DNA of 64,000 nucleotides from Lottia gigantea (taxonomy: Eukaryota; Mollusca; Gastropoda; Lottiidae), in NCBI RefSeq assembly GCF_000327385.1, contig NW_008707370.1, positions 594,092 to 658,091 on the forward strand. Reading direction: 5' to 3'. Below, one piece after another: positions 26,101 through 37,700 of this stretch. Position numbers and translations under genes: made by a program. Every line of letters begins with the position of its first letter. The stretch's first letter is position 1. The notes under the pieces were generated by a model. It made no database searches. It had not been told where the DNA came from and was given only the letters and a program-made list of their open reading frames with translations.

Positions 26101-27464
26101 TAAGTTAATAAAAACAGTTTCATCAAGTATGATATGTGATACTACTGCTAATACATACGTTATACATATAATGTGAAAGACTCAACTAGGGCCATCTCTA
26201 AAACTTCATTGAATACATTGTGGGGGAAATTCATCGAATGTTTTTACTGTACATACATTATTATGTCGTGGAAAACAACACCAATTGGTACGTGTGCCAT
26301 GACAATATTAATGTTAAATGAATGTGTGGGATATTAAGTTATACTAAATTAACAGTTATTTTGGAACTTAGAACTCGTCTGACCAGGATGTCAGTCATTA
26401 CGTCACTAAAACTAACCCGAGGGTGATTAATATTAGTATCACGACTATACAGCTTATTAAATCAGTTCTAAGTGAGAACATTTTCCTATCATCTCGTCTC
26501 CACTAATTCGACGTAATTACCAATTATTCCAGTGAATTTTGATGATAGAAAATGAAATTAGGTTTCATTTGCTGGCGTAATGGTAAATTATCTACCAATA
26601 AAAAGGTTCCGTTATTGACAGTAAACCTATTCTGGATTTCCAGAGTTGGGCTCATATAATATCTACCACTTAGAGAAATCAAAGCTAAGGTTTGTATCTC
26701 AATGATATAGGGGACATCCGCTCTAGCACATCTGTATTATGCATCCCAATGCCTGTGTCAACGAAGGTCTCAGCTCAATTAAGCTATCTCTGAGAGTCCT
26801 CTTAGATTATTGTGGCATGTTAATTACAGTTAGCAAAACAGCAGTAAAAATTCGCATAAGTGCTTGTAACCAGCCCTGGCTTTCGCGACGCAGGTCATAT
26901 ACACACCTGTGCAATACATCTCTATGTATGTGATTGCCATTTCATCATTACTATCGAAGAGTCCACCTTTTTTGGTTTTGGTGGTAAAGTTGTATGATTT
27001 TTATTGATTACCAAAAGAGCTTTCAAAAAATTAGCAAAGGTGCCTATAATCAGCCATATGGTAATTCAAGGCCCTGTCCAAATCGGGGAAAGTGATATGT
27101 CTTTATATTGAAAAGTTAATAAACAATAAACATTTTTAGGGACATATCACATCTTGTGTAAGCATTGTTAAAAACATTTCCATAATTGCTTCTTATGGTA
27201 GACACTAAATTTTGACAGTTCGTGCAAGATAATGTTTAACATTTGTCATATAAAAAATATCAAATTTATAACTCATGGTTTAAAATCAATGAATGTCTGT
27301 CAGATTTCGTATTAGATTCAATTATATCGTTATGGGCTAGAGATTGTCTTTCTCGTGATGTAAAAAAAAGAAACAAACAACATTTTTTACAAGGATAACA
27401 AATTCACGTCGATCTAGTCTACATACAGATCTTTGGCAACTCTCTTCACAATGTCAAGAAATTT
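23116..27464. other. Anonymous AT-rich DNA
   Basis: Open frames up to 71 codons without coding character were seen. No domain, RNA gene or clear repeat found. Confidence 0.5.
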
Positions 27465-27532
27465 TGACTGCAATAGCCACCTTTGTTGTATTACGGAAGT
27501 TTGATCATACCACAATTTGATTGGATTGCACA
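27465..27532. mobile_element. End fragment of the 45.3 kb MITE family
   Basis: TGACTGCAATAGCCACC, then TTTGTTGTATTACGGAAGTT, then ATTGGATTGCAC match the inverted right end of the element at 45311-45664. The remainder is missing. Confidence 0.6.
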
Positions 27533-28367
27533 CTACCGGATATAGATATTTAGTGCCCTCGAAAGACAGATTGCCTTCATGGTAGAGAAATAGAGAAATG
27601 TTTAATGTTCTTTCGATGTAGTTATTTTACAATAGAGCTCAAAAGTACACATGCTCATTATTCCAATGGAACATTATCAAAGATTAGTTCCACGTGTCTC
27701 GATTACGCAATATCTAACTCTATTTCTGTCAAGTGTGAAATTTGAAACGAAATTGAAAGGCAAATTTATTCGATCAAAAAGCCAAATTGAAACAAATTTC
27801 ATTTTAAATCTGGGCGAAATTGTTATTAAAGATTCTCTACTAAAACAAAAAAAATAATTGTTAAAATAGCGCTCAATACTTCAATTGTAGATCCATCTTG
27901 AAATATTAAAACAGAATTTAAAACAATATTGTTACATGTTGTTTCACGCTATGCGATCTTCAGACAAACTGATTTCAATTTTATTTTCATTCAAATGATC
28001 AAGACGTAGAAATTTATTTATTCTATTTCGGAGTAGACAATTCAATGCAGTCAGAGATTCTGCCAAGTTATTTTTCTACTTGCAGCTCGGGTTTTCTATT
28101 TCCACACATCTAAAAAACAGATTTCGAAATTTGGTTAAACAAACATATTGACAAAATCTTACAAATATTGACGTTGTTTATCAATTAAATAACATAATTT
28201 TTCTACAGAAAGTGAATTACAATTAAATAAAAAAAATTTTCTACAGAAAGTGAATAACTAAAGACACTGTTTCGTTTTCCCACAACCTATACTTATTAGT
28301 GGGTTACTGCTAGTAGCCCCGTTACATCGGACAGACGCCCTTACTGAGCTGCTAAGGTGACCGTTAA

Positions 28368-28595
28368 TTAGTCTAGAGCGTGTTTAAGTCGCGAAGCGAC
28401 ACCTATAATCGTCGTTGAGATAGCTGCGGTATCGAGAATGTCTTTAGACAAAAGTCTAAATGCACCAAGACCATAGATTCCAATAGAGACGCTCATTTGG
28501 GAAAGCGATATGGTTGTAGATGTAGCAATTTGAGTGCGACTTATATAGTAATTGGAATTTTCTTTACGTTTTCCAGCCATCGCACATGGTCGCAA
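28368..28595 (-). CDS. Unrecognised coding-like segment, minus strand
   Basis: An open frame of 75 codons in a locally GC-richer patch (28290-28640): MRPCAMAGKRKENSNYYISR, then TTISLSQMSVSIGIYGLGAF, RLLSKDILDTAAISTTIIGV and ASRLKHALD. Two hydrophobic stretches could be membrane segments. No homologue recognised and no splice sites chosen. It may be an exon or a relic. Confidence 0.25.
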   Translation of the reverse strand: MRPCAMAGKRKENSNYYISRTQIATSTTISLSQMSVSIGIYGLGAFRLLSKDILDTAAISTTIIGVASRLKHALD

Positions 28596-30138
28596 TCCGG
28601 TGGGACAGGCGTATTATGAATACTTCTAAACTTCGTATAGACCTTGATCCAATGTACTAGGTACTGTAAATGGCGTCACCCACTCATCCAGAACACATGT
28701 TGCCACTCCACGGCAGATTTTGTAAACTGTCACGTTCGTGAGATTCAAGCAGCTAAATTTTTTATTTTGGTATATTTATCAAACGTTCAATTAGTCTTAA
28801 ACAGTGTTCTTGACATTATTTTGAAATGGAAGTAAAGAATGTATTAATTTGTTTATATATCTCTCGAGATAAATTGAAATCTTCAATTTGGAAAATCAAT
28901 AATCATCATCAATTCAATGACCTCAAACAGTGAGTAAATATTATGACAGACAATAGTACTTTTATAAGGAATAAAAAATACTCGATCCATAACTGGGCTA
29001 CAGTTGGTTGAAAGGTATCTAGTTATTATTCAACAGACAAAAAGATCCCTCGTTTGCTGGAAATCGAAAAAAGAGTGAGCTCACGCCGCAGTCAAAATTT
29101 CCCTAATTATACACTGCTTGGCGTTGCCAGTCTTCATTAACCCAATTATGCAGAAAAGTAGGACGTAAAACTCAATTCATTCAATTTCATATCTCTTTGC
29201 TTTATGACAGCTTCATCTTATGCCACTAAACCTTTAAGTAATACGTGGATTAGTAACTGATTAATACTCAGCTGAATCCTATTACACACTTCACTGAAAT
29301 TTCTTGGACGAGCCTGTAGTGTTTTTTTTTTTCCATTTAATTAACAACATGGACCTAATCATTAAAGTTAGAATCCTCTTTAGATTACCGCCTTTTCAGC
29401 CTTGCTTTTCAGTGGGAGTTAAATCAACTTGACGCCAAAGCAAACCGTTAGCATTAGTAGCATACACTTCAGATAACACTTTCATAGCTGAAAGCAGTTG
29501 TAAAATTTCTGGACTATCCAACTTGATGTTGGTACTATTTTTTACACTTCATCTAAATTGCTGCGGGGGAATCTCCAGAAGTTCCCATGCACGTAATTTG
29601 ACATTTTGTTTGACCTAAGATGGATACCCCTAACCATTTTTTAGTCTGCGTCATGCCATTCCAATTTAGATATTTATTAGACACCTAATTCCATATAAAG
29701 TTAATGATCTTCTGTTACAAAATATTGACGACCATCATACATTAATTGTATGACTGAGGTTAGATATCCCTATAATTGCATCTGCCAGTAGCAAGCAACA
29801 CAAACAGGAAGGACAATTCCAAATTTTCAAGCCACCCAACTTTAGATGGTTTTTATGGTGTACTATAAGATTATAAAAAATTACCGACCCATCACCTATT
29901 GGTACTATTTATGAGGTATTAGTATCCGAGTAACTATCGACCAGTTATTATGAGATAATAAACACTAAATTATTGTTCACTGAGCTAGAAATACCATAAC
30001 TTACAGTCTCTGATGAAATATGGTAGAAGTACCATTACTTACGATCTCTAAAGAAAAAGTATGATTCTATGGTATTTCACCAAACTGGGTTAAAGTATGG
30101 GAGTTGCTGATAATAAATTTCAGGCTCCTTACCAATGA

Positions 30139-30418
30139 TAGGATCTAACCAAGGATCTCAAGGTTACCCAGATTATGCTAGGATCTCAAGGTTACCCAGT
30201 CTATGCTAGGATCTAACCAAGTATCTCAAGGTTATCCATATTATGCTAGGATCGAACCAAGGATCACAAGATCACCCAGATTATGCAAGAATCTCAAGGT
30301 TACCCTGACTATGCTAGGATCGAACCATGGATCTTAACATTATCCAAACTATGCTAGGATCTCAAGGTTAACCAGACTATTCTAGGATTGAACAAAGGAT
30401 CTCAAGGTTACCACGACT
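30139..30418. repeat. Minisatellite, unit about 28-40 bp
   Basis: AGGATCTCAAGGTTACCCAG with ATTATGCT alternates with an insert TAACCAAGGATC, giving long and short units, about 8 copies. Confidence 0.85.
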
Positions 30419-31359
30419 TCCTATTTAATGTCATATTGGTGCTACGAAAATTGTCAAATTATTTCATAATTGATCAATTCTGAGTGAATCAATTCTTTTT
30501 CTCAAATGTCGTGTGAACTGACCGAAATTTGGAAATCGGCTGTAAATGTCAATCCTATGGACGAACAGTGTGATATAAATTACCAACATAAAATATTTAA
30601 ACTTCTATCAGTCCACGGTGCGAGTACTTTTGATTTTCTCAATCACTCGTCGTTGCTCGTTCAGCCTGGCCTGAAGTTCGATTCCACTTGTCAGTGAAAC
30701 AGGACTGATGGACTAGCTTGGGCAAAGTTTGAGAAAAGTTATAAATAAAATCCCTCGAAACTGGCGTGGCAATTGTCCTGCCATTGCACAATATCGTTGT
30801 AACACAGCCCATAAGATCTAAATAAAACATAAGTTAAGAGGGCACACCGAAAAATACCCCCCATAAATACCTGTCCCGAAATGACTCAACCGTCGATCAA
30901 AATATGATTTAGTGATGTACAGTGGAAATTGTACCGGATGTTCATTCCATTACAGCGTATTGACTTTCTGCAACCCCCACATGTAATCAAATCTGATTTA
31001 AACCATGTCCCAGTCGAATGCCAATAAATAAAATATTAACCTGAATGAAAATCCGATTACGCTCGGTAATTAGACATTGAACTGCCATAAAATCCCATTA
31101 GAATCGTTCAGCTCATTCAAAATCCATGGAGGAAATCGACTTTAATTAGATCGTGATTTATCTCTCTATAGATTTAAGGATCTTTTATTGATGTACAGTC
31201 GGTGAAAGCAAATAAGTTATCGGATTTGCTATAACCATATCCCTGAAAGAATGAAGGTGAGGGTCACGGTAAGTTCAGGATTGGTCTATTGTTGAGTAAC
31301 CGCTCATTCTCCTTCGAAAATTGTCGTCAAACTGCGATGCTGCTTTAATTGAAACCTGA

Positions 31360-31735
31360 AGTAGAGAGAATATAAAGTATATATGAGGAAGACAGAAGGG
31401 AATGAAGTCGGGGCAGTAGGAAATATGAGGCAGGGAAAATTTGTCGTGAGAGCACGGGACAGTAGAGAACTTAAGGGCAGGAAATCGATAGGTAGGACGT
31501 AGACAGGAATTAAGTTGGGGTACTAGGAAAGAAGAAGGTGAGAGGAATGAAAAGAAGGCGAATTAAAAGGAAATGTTGGAAGAAGAGAGTATAGTGAATG
31601 GTTGAAACAGGGAGTAGACGATATTTATGGGAAGAGGATACAGAGTGGGGAGGGAAATAAAGAGTGGAATGAAGTGGGGAAGGTGATATTAGAAGTAAAG
31701 GATAGGAGAAGAAGAAACTAGAAAAGGATGATTAG
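31360..31735. repeat. Purine-rich tract on the + strand
   Basis: About 375 bp dominated by A and G (GAGGAAGACAGAAGGGAATG, GGAAATAAAGAGTGGAATGA and similar), without an exact repeat unit. It lies upstream of the channel gene exons found. Confidence 0.7.
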
Positions 31736-32042
31736 GGGGCCGTTCTCTTATAATGAAAGGTACTCATTGTACCTCCGTGCATTGCTTCGAATTACAGTAC
31801 TCCGAAGACTTATTTGAGACGCAGTCATCCACGAATTCAACCACTTGAATGTTTACGCATATTAAACTAAAATTTAATTTATAAAAAAATCATAAGTAGC
31901 CTCAGTGGTCAAATAAAATTGCAAAGAATTCCCTCCCTTGAATTAAACTGTATAAAATACATTACTATTTAAATTGAGAATTGTGTTTGACATTTCATAA
32001 AAGAAAGTCTGTAGCAATTCAAAATCTTGTGATATAAGATAC

Positions 32043-32259
32043 AATGGATCCAGCAAAAAGTAAACAGCAAGCCTGGGTGGCCAAATATTTAGCTGGATCG
32101 ATTGAAATCATGAGGAAAGATTACTTATTCAAGGTAAACTTACAACCTGTCATATTTCACGACTACCTCCTAAAATTCGGATGCCGACGACTGAACTAAC
32201 GCACTTAACCTTTATTTTATTAGGATAGGCCAATACGGCCTTGCAACTTAACTACATGA
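32043..32259 (+). CDS. Possible small two-exon coding unit
   Basis: ATG at 32043 opens 30 codons (MDPAKSKQQAWVAKYLAGSI, EIMRKDYLFK) ending at AAG|GTAAAC (32132/32133). An acceptor TTTTATTAG at 32223 is followed in frame by DRPIRPCNLTT and TGA. It would be a 41-residue product, or the first exon of something longer. Its phase does not fit the channel gene's first found exon, and it has no signal peptide. Unrecognised. Confidence 0.2.
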
Positions 32260-32639
32260 TATCTGCCATTACTGTGGGATGGAAGCTCTCTGATTATATC
32301 GTACAATCTCCTTAAGAATTAATTGCATCACATACTGAAGTATACTAATGTAATTAAAAAATTCACCATTTAGTAATAATGTTCAGAGTAACTAGTTAGA
32401 TTTTACTCTAACAATTAGAGTAATACTTAAACCGTAGGTAGTAATGTATTTAACTTGTGATGTGTGATGTATGTGAACGAAGTTTTATACCGAATCTTAT
32501 CTCCAATAAAAACACGTGTACACCACGATATAACCCTTGTTCCTTTATGGTATATACACGCTGTTTGACAAACATTCACACAGAAAAAAATCCAATTTTA
32601 AGAAATATTAAATATAATATATAAGAAAGCTTATATTAT

Positions 32640-32770
32640 GATATGATATAACTCAACCCTTCAATAACAAAGCACATAACGTTTCAACACAATTCTCATG
32701 TGTCGTGTTGTGTTTTTGTTATATGTGCTCTCCGCTTCTAAATGTCACTCAAATCTGACAAAGCTAAATT
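32640..32770 (-). mobile_element. Second copy of the 22.9 kb foldback family
   Basis: Read on the minus strand: CAGATTTGAGTGACATTTAG, AAGCGGAGAGC, ATAACAAAAACACAA, then GACACATGAGAATTGTGTTG and AAACGTTATGTGCTTTGTTA. The same order of blocks occurs at 22850-23070 on the + strand. The part that would carry CTGATGA is missing here, while GAAACG is intact. Confidence 0.6.
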
Positions 32771-33651
32771 CAAAATTGAGTTTAGTGATTGGCCTATCAG
32801 AAAACTTATAGTTAAGATTTTCAAATATTGGCTTCGAACGCTGAAGAGGAGATCCTCTTTCCGTGACCAATTTCTAAATTTACAGTAATTTGAATTCGTC
32901 TTGAAATCCTAAAAATAACAATATATACAATTACACAAATTGTAGTTCTCGAATACCATCCAATTACGTAAATGTGTTTACAGAAAAAAACATTTATTGA
33001 CCAAGGATTTCGTTTCTACCATTATTAAGACAAATAAGAATCGACCTTAGAAAACCACATTACAAAATAAACACAATTACCTATAATTGCATATTGTTTT
33101 GCATGAAATCAAATTGATGCACGAATTACTGCAAGGTTTTCAATATGGTGTAAATGAATTATTTTTAAATACACACTTGTTATTGTTTTTAGAATTACAT
33201 TAGAACGCAACTATGACCATTCTGACCTGGCATTATTGCATTGAAAGAAGTGATCTAAATTGCTTAATCGCGTTTTTTTTAATATGCATGGAATAGAAGG
33301 TGTATTCTGACCGTTTCATTCCTTTTTGGGGGATCGGGAAACTGAAGCCGATCAGACTAATGCTGTCATCACAGAAAAAATTTTCAGCATTGCACACTTT
33401 AAGTGCAAACCGATACGGGACAGAAGACGTACAATTTAATTTTGATAATAATGAAACGTTTAAAACTATGTATTAATAGATGAAATAACCAAAGACAGTG
33501 CAAATCATTAAAACAAGCTCCTTTATGGAAGATCGTCGCATTGCAACAAATCTGTTCCCTACAGTAAATTGCCGATCCTATATGCATAATGAAAACAACT
33601 TTAACCCGGCTGCATTATTGTCCTCTCATTTCGATTGAAAATAAAGATTTA

Positions 33652-34143
33652 TTAACTTGATTATCCTTGATACAATCCAACCAAACGATCTGACTGATAC
33701 TGTATCTTCATATCTACCATATCTATTGAAATTTGCCACCTAAAAAAATGCAGATCCTCTGCAATAACAATATTGAAATCAATATCTGCATAACTGTCCC
33801 CTTTTTTCATTTGCTTGATATTTGGAGTAAATAATATTCATATTACAAAGAATAATAAATAAAATAAAAATAAAATAAAATAATAAAAGTTAACTTGATT
33901 ATCGTTTACGATCTTACCAAACGATCCGATACTGTATATTCATATCTGTTTTCAAATTTGCCACAAAAAATAAATTCCAGATTCTATGCATACTTAATCA
34001 GCACATCTGAATAATTGTTCCCTTTTGTGATTGGATTGATATTGGTAGTAAATATAAAGAATAATAAATGTAGTTTAACTTGATTATCGTTTACGATCTT
34101 ACCAAACGATCCGATACTGTATCTTCATATCTCCCATATTGCT
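33652..34143. repeat. Tandem repeat, unit about 185-240 bp, 2.3 copies
   Basis: TTAACTTGATTATCGTTTAC, GATCTTACCAAACGATCCGA and TACTGTATCTTCATATCT start units at about 33652, 33890 and 34075. An AT-rich AAATAAAATAAAA stretch separates the first two. It lies 0.5 kb upstream of the first channel exon found. Confidence 0.75.
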
Positions 34144-34649
34144 TTTCATTTGCAATAAAATCTCATTTACAAACGTATTAAAAATCCCTTTGAACGAAAA
34201 ACCAGATTTCTCGAGATAAATCCAACTATTTTCAATATTGAATCTGAATATAAAATACATATCTTGACTCAATATCTTAAATCGTTTTCTTAAATCTACA
34301 ATATGGGTAATTATTAAATTTCCAAAGTTATACTTAAAGGGATTGTAAAGAAGTTTTCTAAAAAAATTATGTGTTAGCACCAATTTACACCATTCTAGTA
34401 TTCAATCAGGCGTCTGTGAATCCTCCAATTACACTAAAATGAAGAGGTTGGGGTCATCAACCATTTATTATTTTTTGAATTGCAGGAACCAAAGACGTTT
34501 GACTGAAATTTAAAATGAGTGTCCAAAGATCTTGCAGAGAAATTCACCTAATGCATTCTCTTTACTTATGCGCCACCAAATTAAGAAATTATATATGATA
34601 TATTAATTTCAAAGGACTATAAAAAATTGTCTTACTTTATATTTTGCAG

Positions 34650-34750
34650 AATAACTCATGGTGAAGAAAATTTTAAAAGAGAGCAAGTTAGTAGATTACT
34701 AGATAAATTACTTGAAAATTACAGCAAACATGTTACGCCTGGTTATGGAG
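34650..34750 (+). CDS. Channel gene exon 1 found (extracellular N-terminal helix)
   Basis: 101 bp between acceptor TTTTGCAG and donor GAG|GTAAAT. It encodes residues 1-33, including VSRLLDKLLENYSKHVTPG, the conserved N-terminal amphipathic helix followed by the 'Y.....RPG' turn of GABA-A and glycine receptors. The preceding intron phase is 2, so this is not the first coding exon. No signal-peptide exon of fitting phase was recognised upstream in the window. Confidence 0.9.
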
Positions 34751-37700
34751 GTAAATCTTTGATTTGTTCTGTTTGATTGTGAAACATCGTCATGAAAGAA
34801 AGTTAAGAAAATATCTTTAAATGAATGAATTTACGAGGGCAGGTTCCTAAGTAAACACCTGATCATTTAAACTAACTATTGCTGTTCCAAATTACATCGG
34901 TGATGTGTTTGATTTCGACTGAAACAAGTTTTAGCTCCGACATCGAGATTTGGACAGCTTGACCTTAGCTCAGCACAGTGATCTACAGTGTTCCATGACG
35001 GAAAGCATATTTATATTTACCAAACCTACAGTTGGTTGGACAAGAGTTCAATGAATAGTTTATTGTTATTGCCCTTCACATATTTAACAGACATGTTATA
35101 GTTGTGTATGCGGCTTCCCTTTCGCACAGCTAATGGCTAAAAAAATGGTGATTCATTCTAGGTGAACCAGTACGTATATCTACAGATTTTGCTATCAGAA
35201 GTATGGGACCGATCACTGAGAGTGAAATGGTAGGTTTACCTTTCCTATGTAGGAAATGTTCAGGAATCATTATTATTGCCGTTCTGTTTTTCGCAATTCC
35301 ACATTTGACGCAAGTTTATGTGTGCATCGGGACACTTAAAACTTCTGTTTGCATAAATCTAATTTCCCGATATCTGATGTCCAGGATTAACAGACTTAAA
35401 ATCTGACATAAACAGATTAGTAGATGAAATTTACACACAAACTAGTGTCAAATCTGAGCTTTACAAAGCTTCAACCCGCGATTTATTATTTCTTTTACTT
35501 TAAAAGTCCTCGGCGATTTTGCAAGTCGTTATGAAATCGTGATGTTTTTTCTTTCTGGAGCATAAAACCAAAGTGTTCAGAATTAGCTTTAAAGCACATT
35601 GGGTGATTCGCAAGGAAGTGCTGAGTCCGAAAAAAAGGTTTTATTGACCCAAAATATCGTACCAAAAATGGATTTTGACCACCTCATCTTTGAAGCTTCA
35701 TCAACAGACTAAGAATCGGAAGGGTGTCAATTTAGGATCACAAATGCGACTGACGTGTGGACACATGTAAAAGTTAGAAAACTGCTTATGTTTGTCTTCA
35801 AGCGCAAACGCAGAATATGGAAATGACAGAAACCGACACTCGTGATTAAACTCGCTTTTGGCATCCTTACACATTGATACTGCTCTAGGATGGATACTAA
35901 TAAATATTGGTCTGGTTATGATAGGAGGTTCGATTATAGTATCATAATGGAAGGTTTTGTGACTGTTTTCCCTCAATTCCCGTATGACTTATCTTTTGTG
36001 TACTCTCTTTTAAAGCTATTTGCCTGGTTACGCTGGACAAAGGTTTTAATCTTGCTCGGCGTATGAAAACCTGGTGGCCTTGAATCGTCAATTTTCTCAT
36101 TGCCAAGACCGACAAAGTAAATTCGAAATTAGGACCTTGATAAGAATTATTATCAAATACTCATAATTAGCTACGGGGCTCTCTATAAGGGATGAGATTT
36201 GGAAGAACCCTGTAGCAGAGTTACATCAGGTGTTCCGGAAAACTCAAAAGATATCCTGCTAGGTAAAATACTTTAAAAGAGGAAGTGCAACAATGATAAT
36301 AGAAAAATTGAATGATTTGAATATCATCCATCAAAAGGACATGTATAAATAGCGGATGGGAGCAATACGACACTGTGAGAGGTTAACCTTTGAGCTGCAA
36401 TCTCGGTACACTATAAATCATTGTTGACAGGAATTCTATAAGATTGTAATACCGAGCATTATAGACATAATTACAGTCATATTTCACACTGTTTAAATTA
36501 CTGTGTAAATCGATGTGTTTCATCATTCTTAGTATAAAATAATGTTATTAGGACGTAATGCAGACCTGATGTTCTAAATTGACCAAACAAACACAGTAAC
36601 TGACTGACATCGTATTGACTAGGACAGGGGTGTTCAACTTTGGGGTAATTCTGTAAACATATGGTAACTCTCGTCTTGGTTCCGCTAATGGTGTGGTAGA
36701 ATAGAATTTGGTGACTACAGGCTGGGTAAGACGTTTCCAATAGGAGTGATGGGCCCAAAACATGGCTGCTGAAATAATATCTTCTCTGAAGCCATACACC
36801 AATTCTAGCATAAATTTGGACGCTTATAATTTATGTCGTTCTATTAAGTCTGCAGGGATATCCTAAAATTACGAAATAGTAAGGATTTATAGGGGACGGG
36901 GGTAATGCAATCGATCAAGGATCCTGAAAGGGGTAGAATGAAAATGGTTAACAGCCGCTGGACTTGGGAGTGAAATATGGGTTACGTGCATAATAGAAGA
37001 GAAAACCCTGTGTTTAAAAAAAAAAAAACGTGTAGCGGCATGGGGGATCTCCTTAAAAAAAAAGCGTTCGTACACACCATGACCAAAAACAGTCAACAAC
37101 AAATAACTGATCCTGTAAACGACACGATTCTTGAACTTGGACGTTATTTGCTTGAAGGTCTCACAAATAATATTGTAGCCTTATGGTTGGTATAAATAAG
37201 CGATAAAAGCTTTAACTATCAACGAAGCCCAATAGTTAAAAGATATGATTTATTGATGCTTGTTCGAACTAATTAAGTAAGATTCCCTTAACATGAATAT
37301 TACAAGGGGATGGGATTTGTAATGCGGCTATTTATTCAGATGTTTTAAATAATTGATGATATCCTTCGAATGGTCACACAAGGTCCAATAATTTACTTGG
37401 AGAAACCAATCTGAATCTGATTTAAGTCGGATCCATGGAAACCAGATTAAAAAAAATCTGAACTCCATGGAAATTGGACCTTATCTTTAAAATCTTATAA
37501 GATTTTTTTTATACGAAAATCTTTGACGAACGACGAAACCCTAAATCAAATGATCACACAAGGTCCAACATTTCATGCTTTAAAGGGAATTTGTTATGAT
37601 GTAAAGTGGGATAAGATGAAAGCAGATTAAAAATCAATATCAAGTGCCATCGAACCTCGGACTTTATCTTATAAATATTGCCAGGTTTTTGGACAACGAA

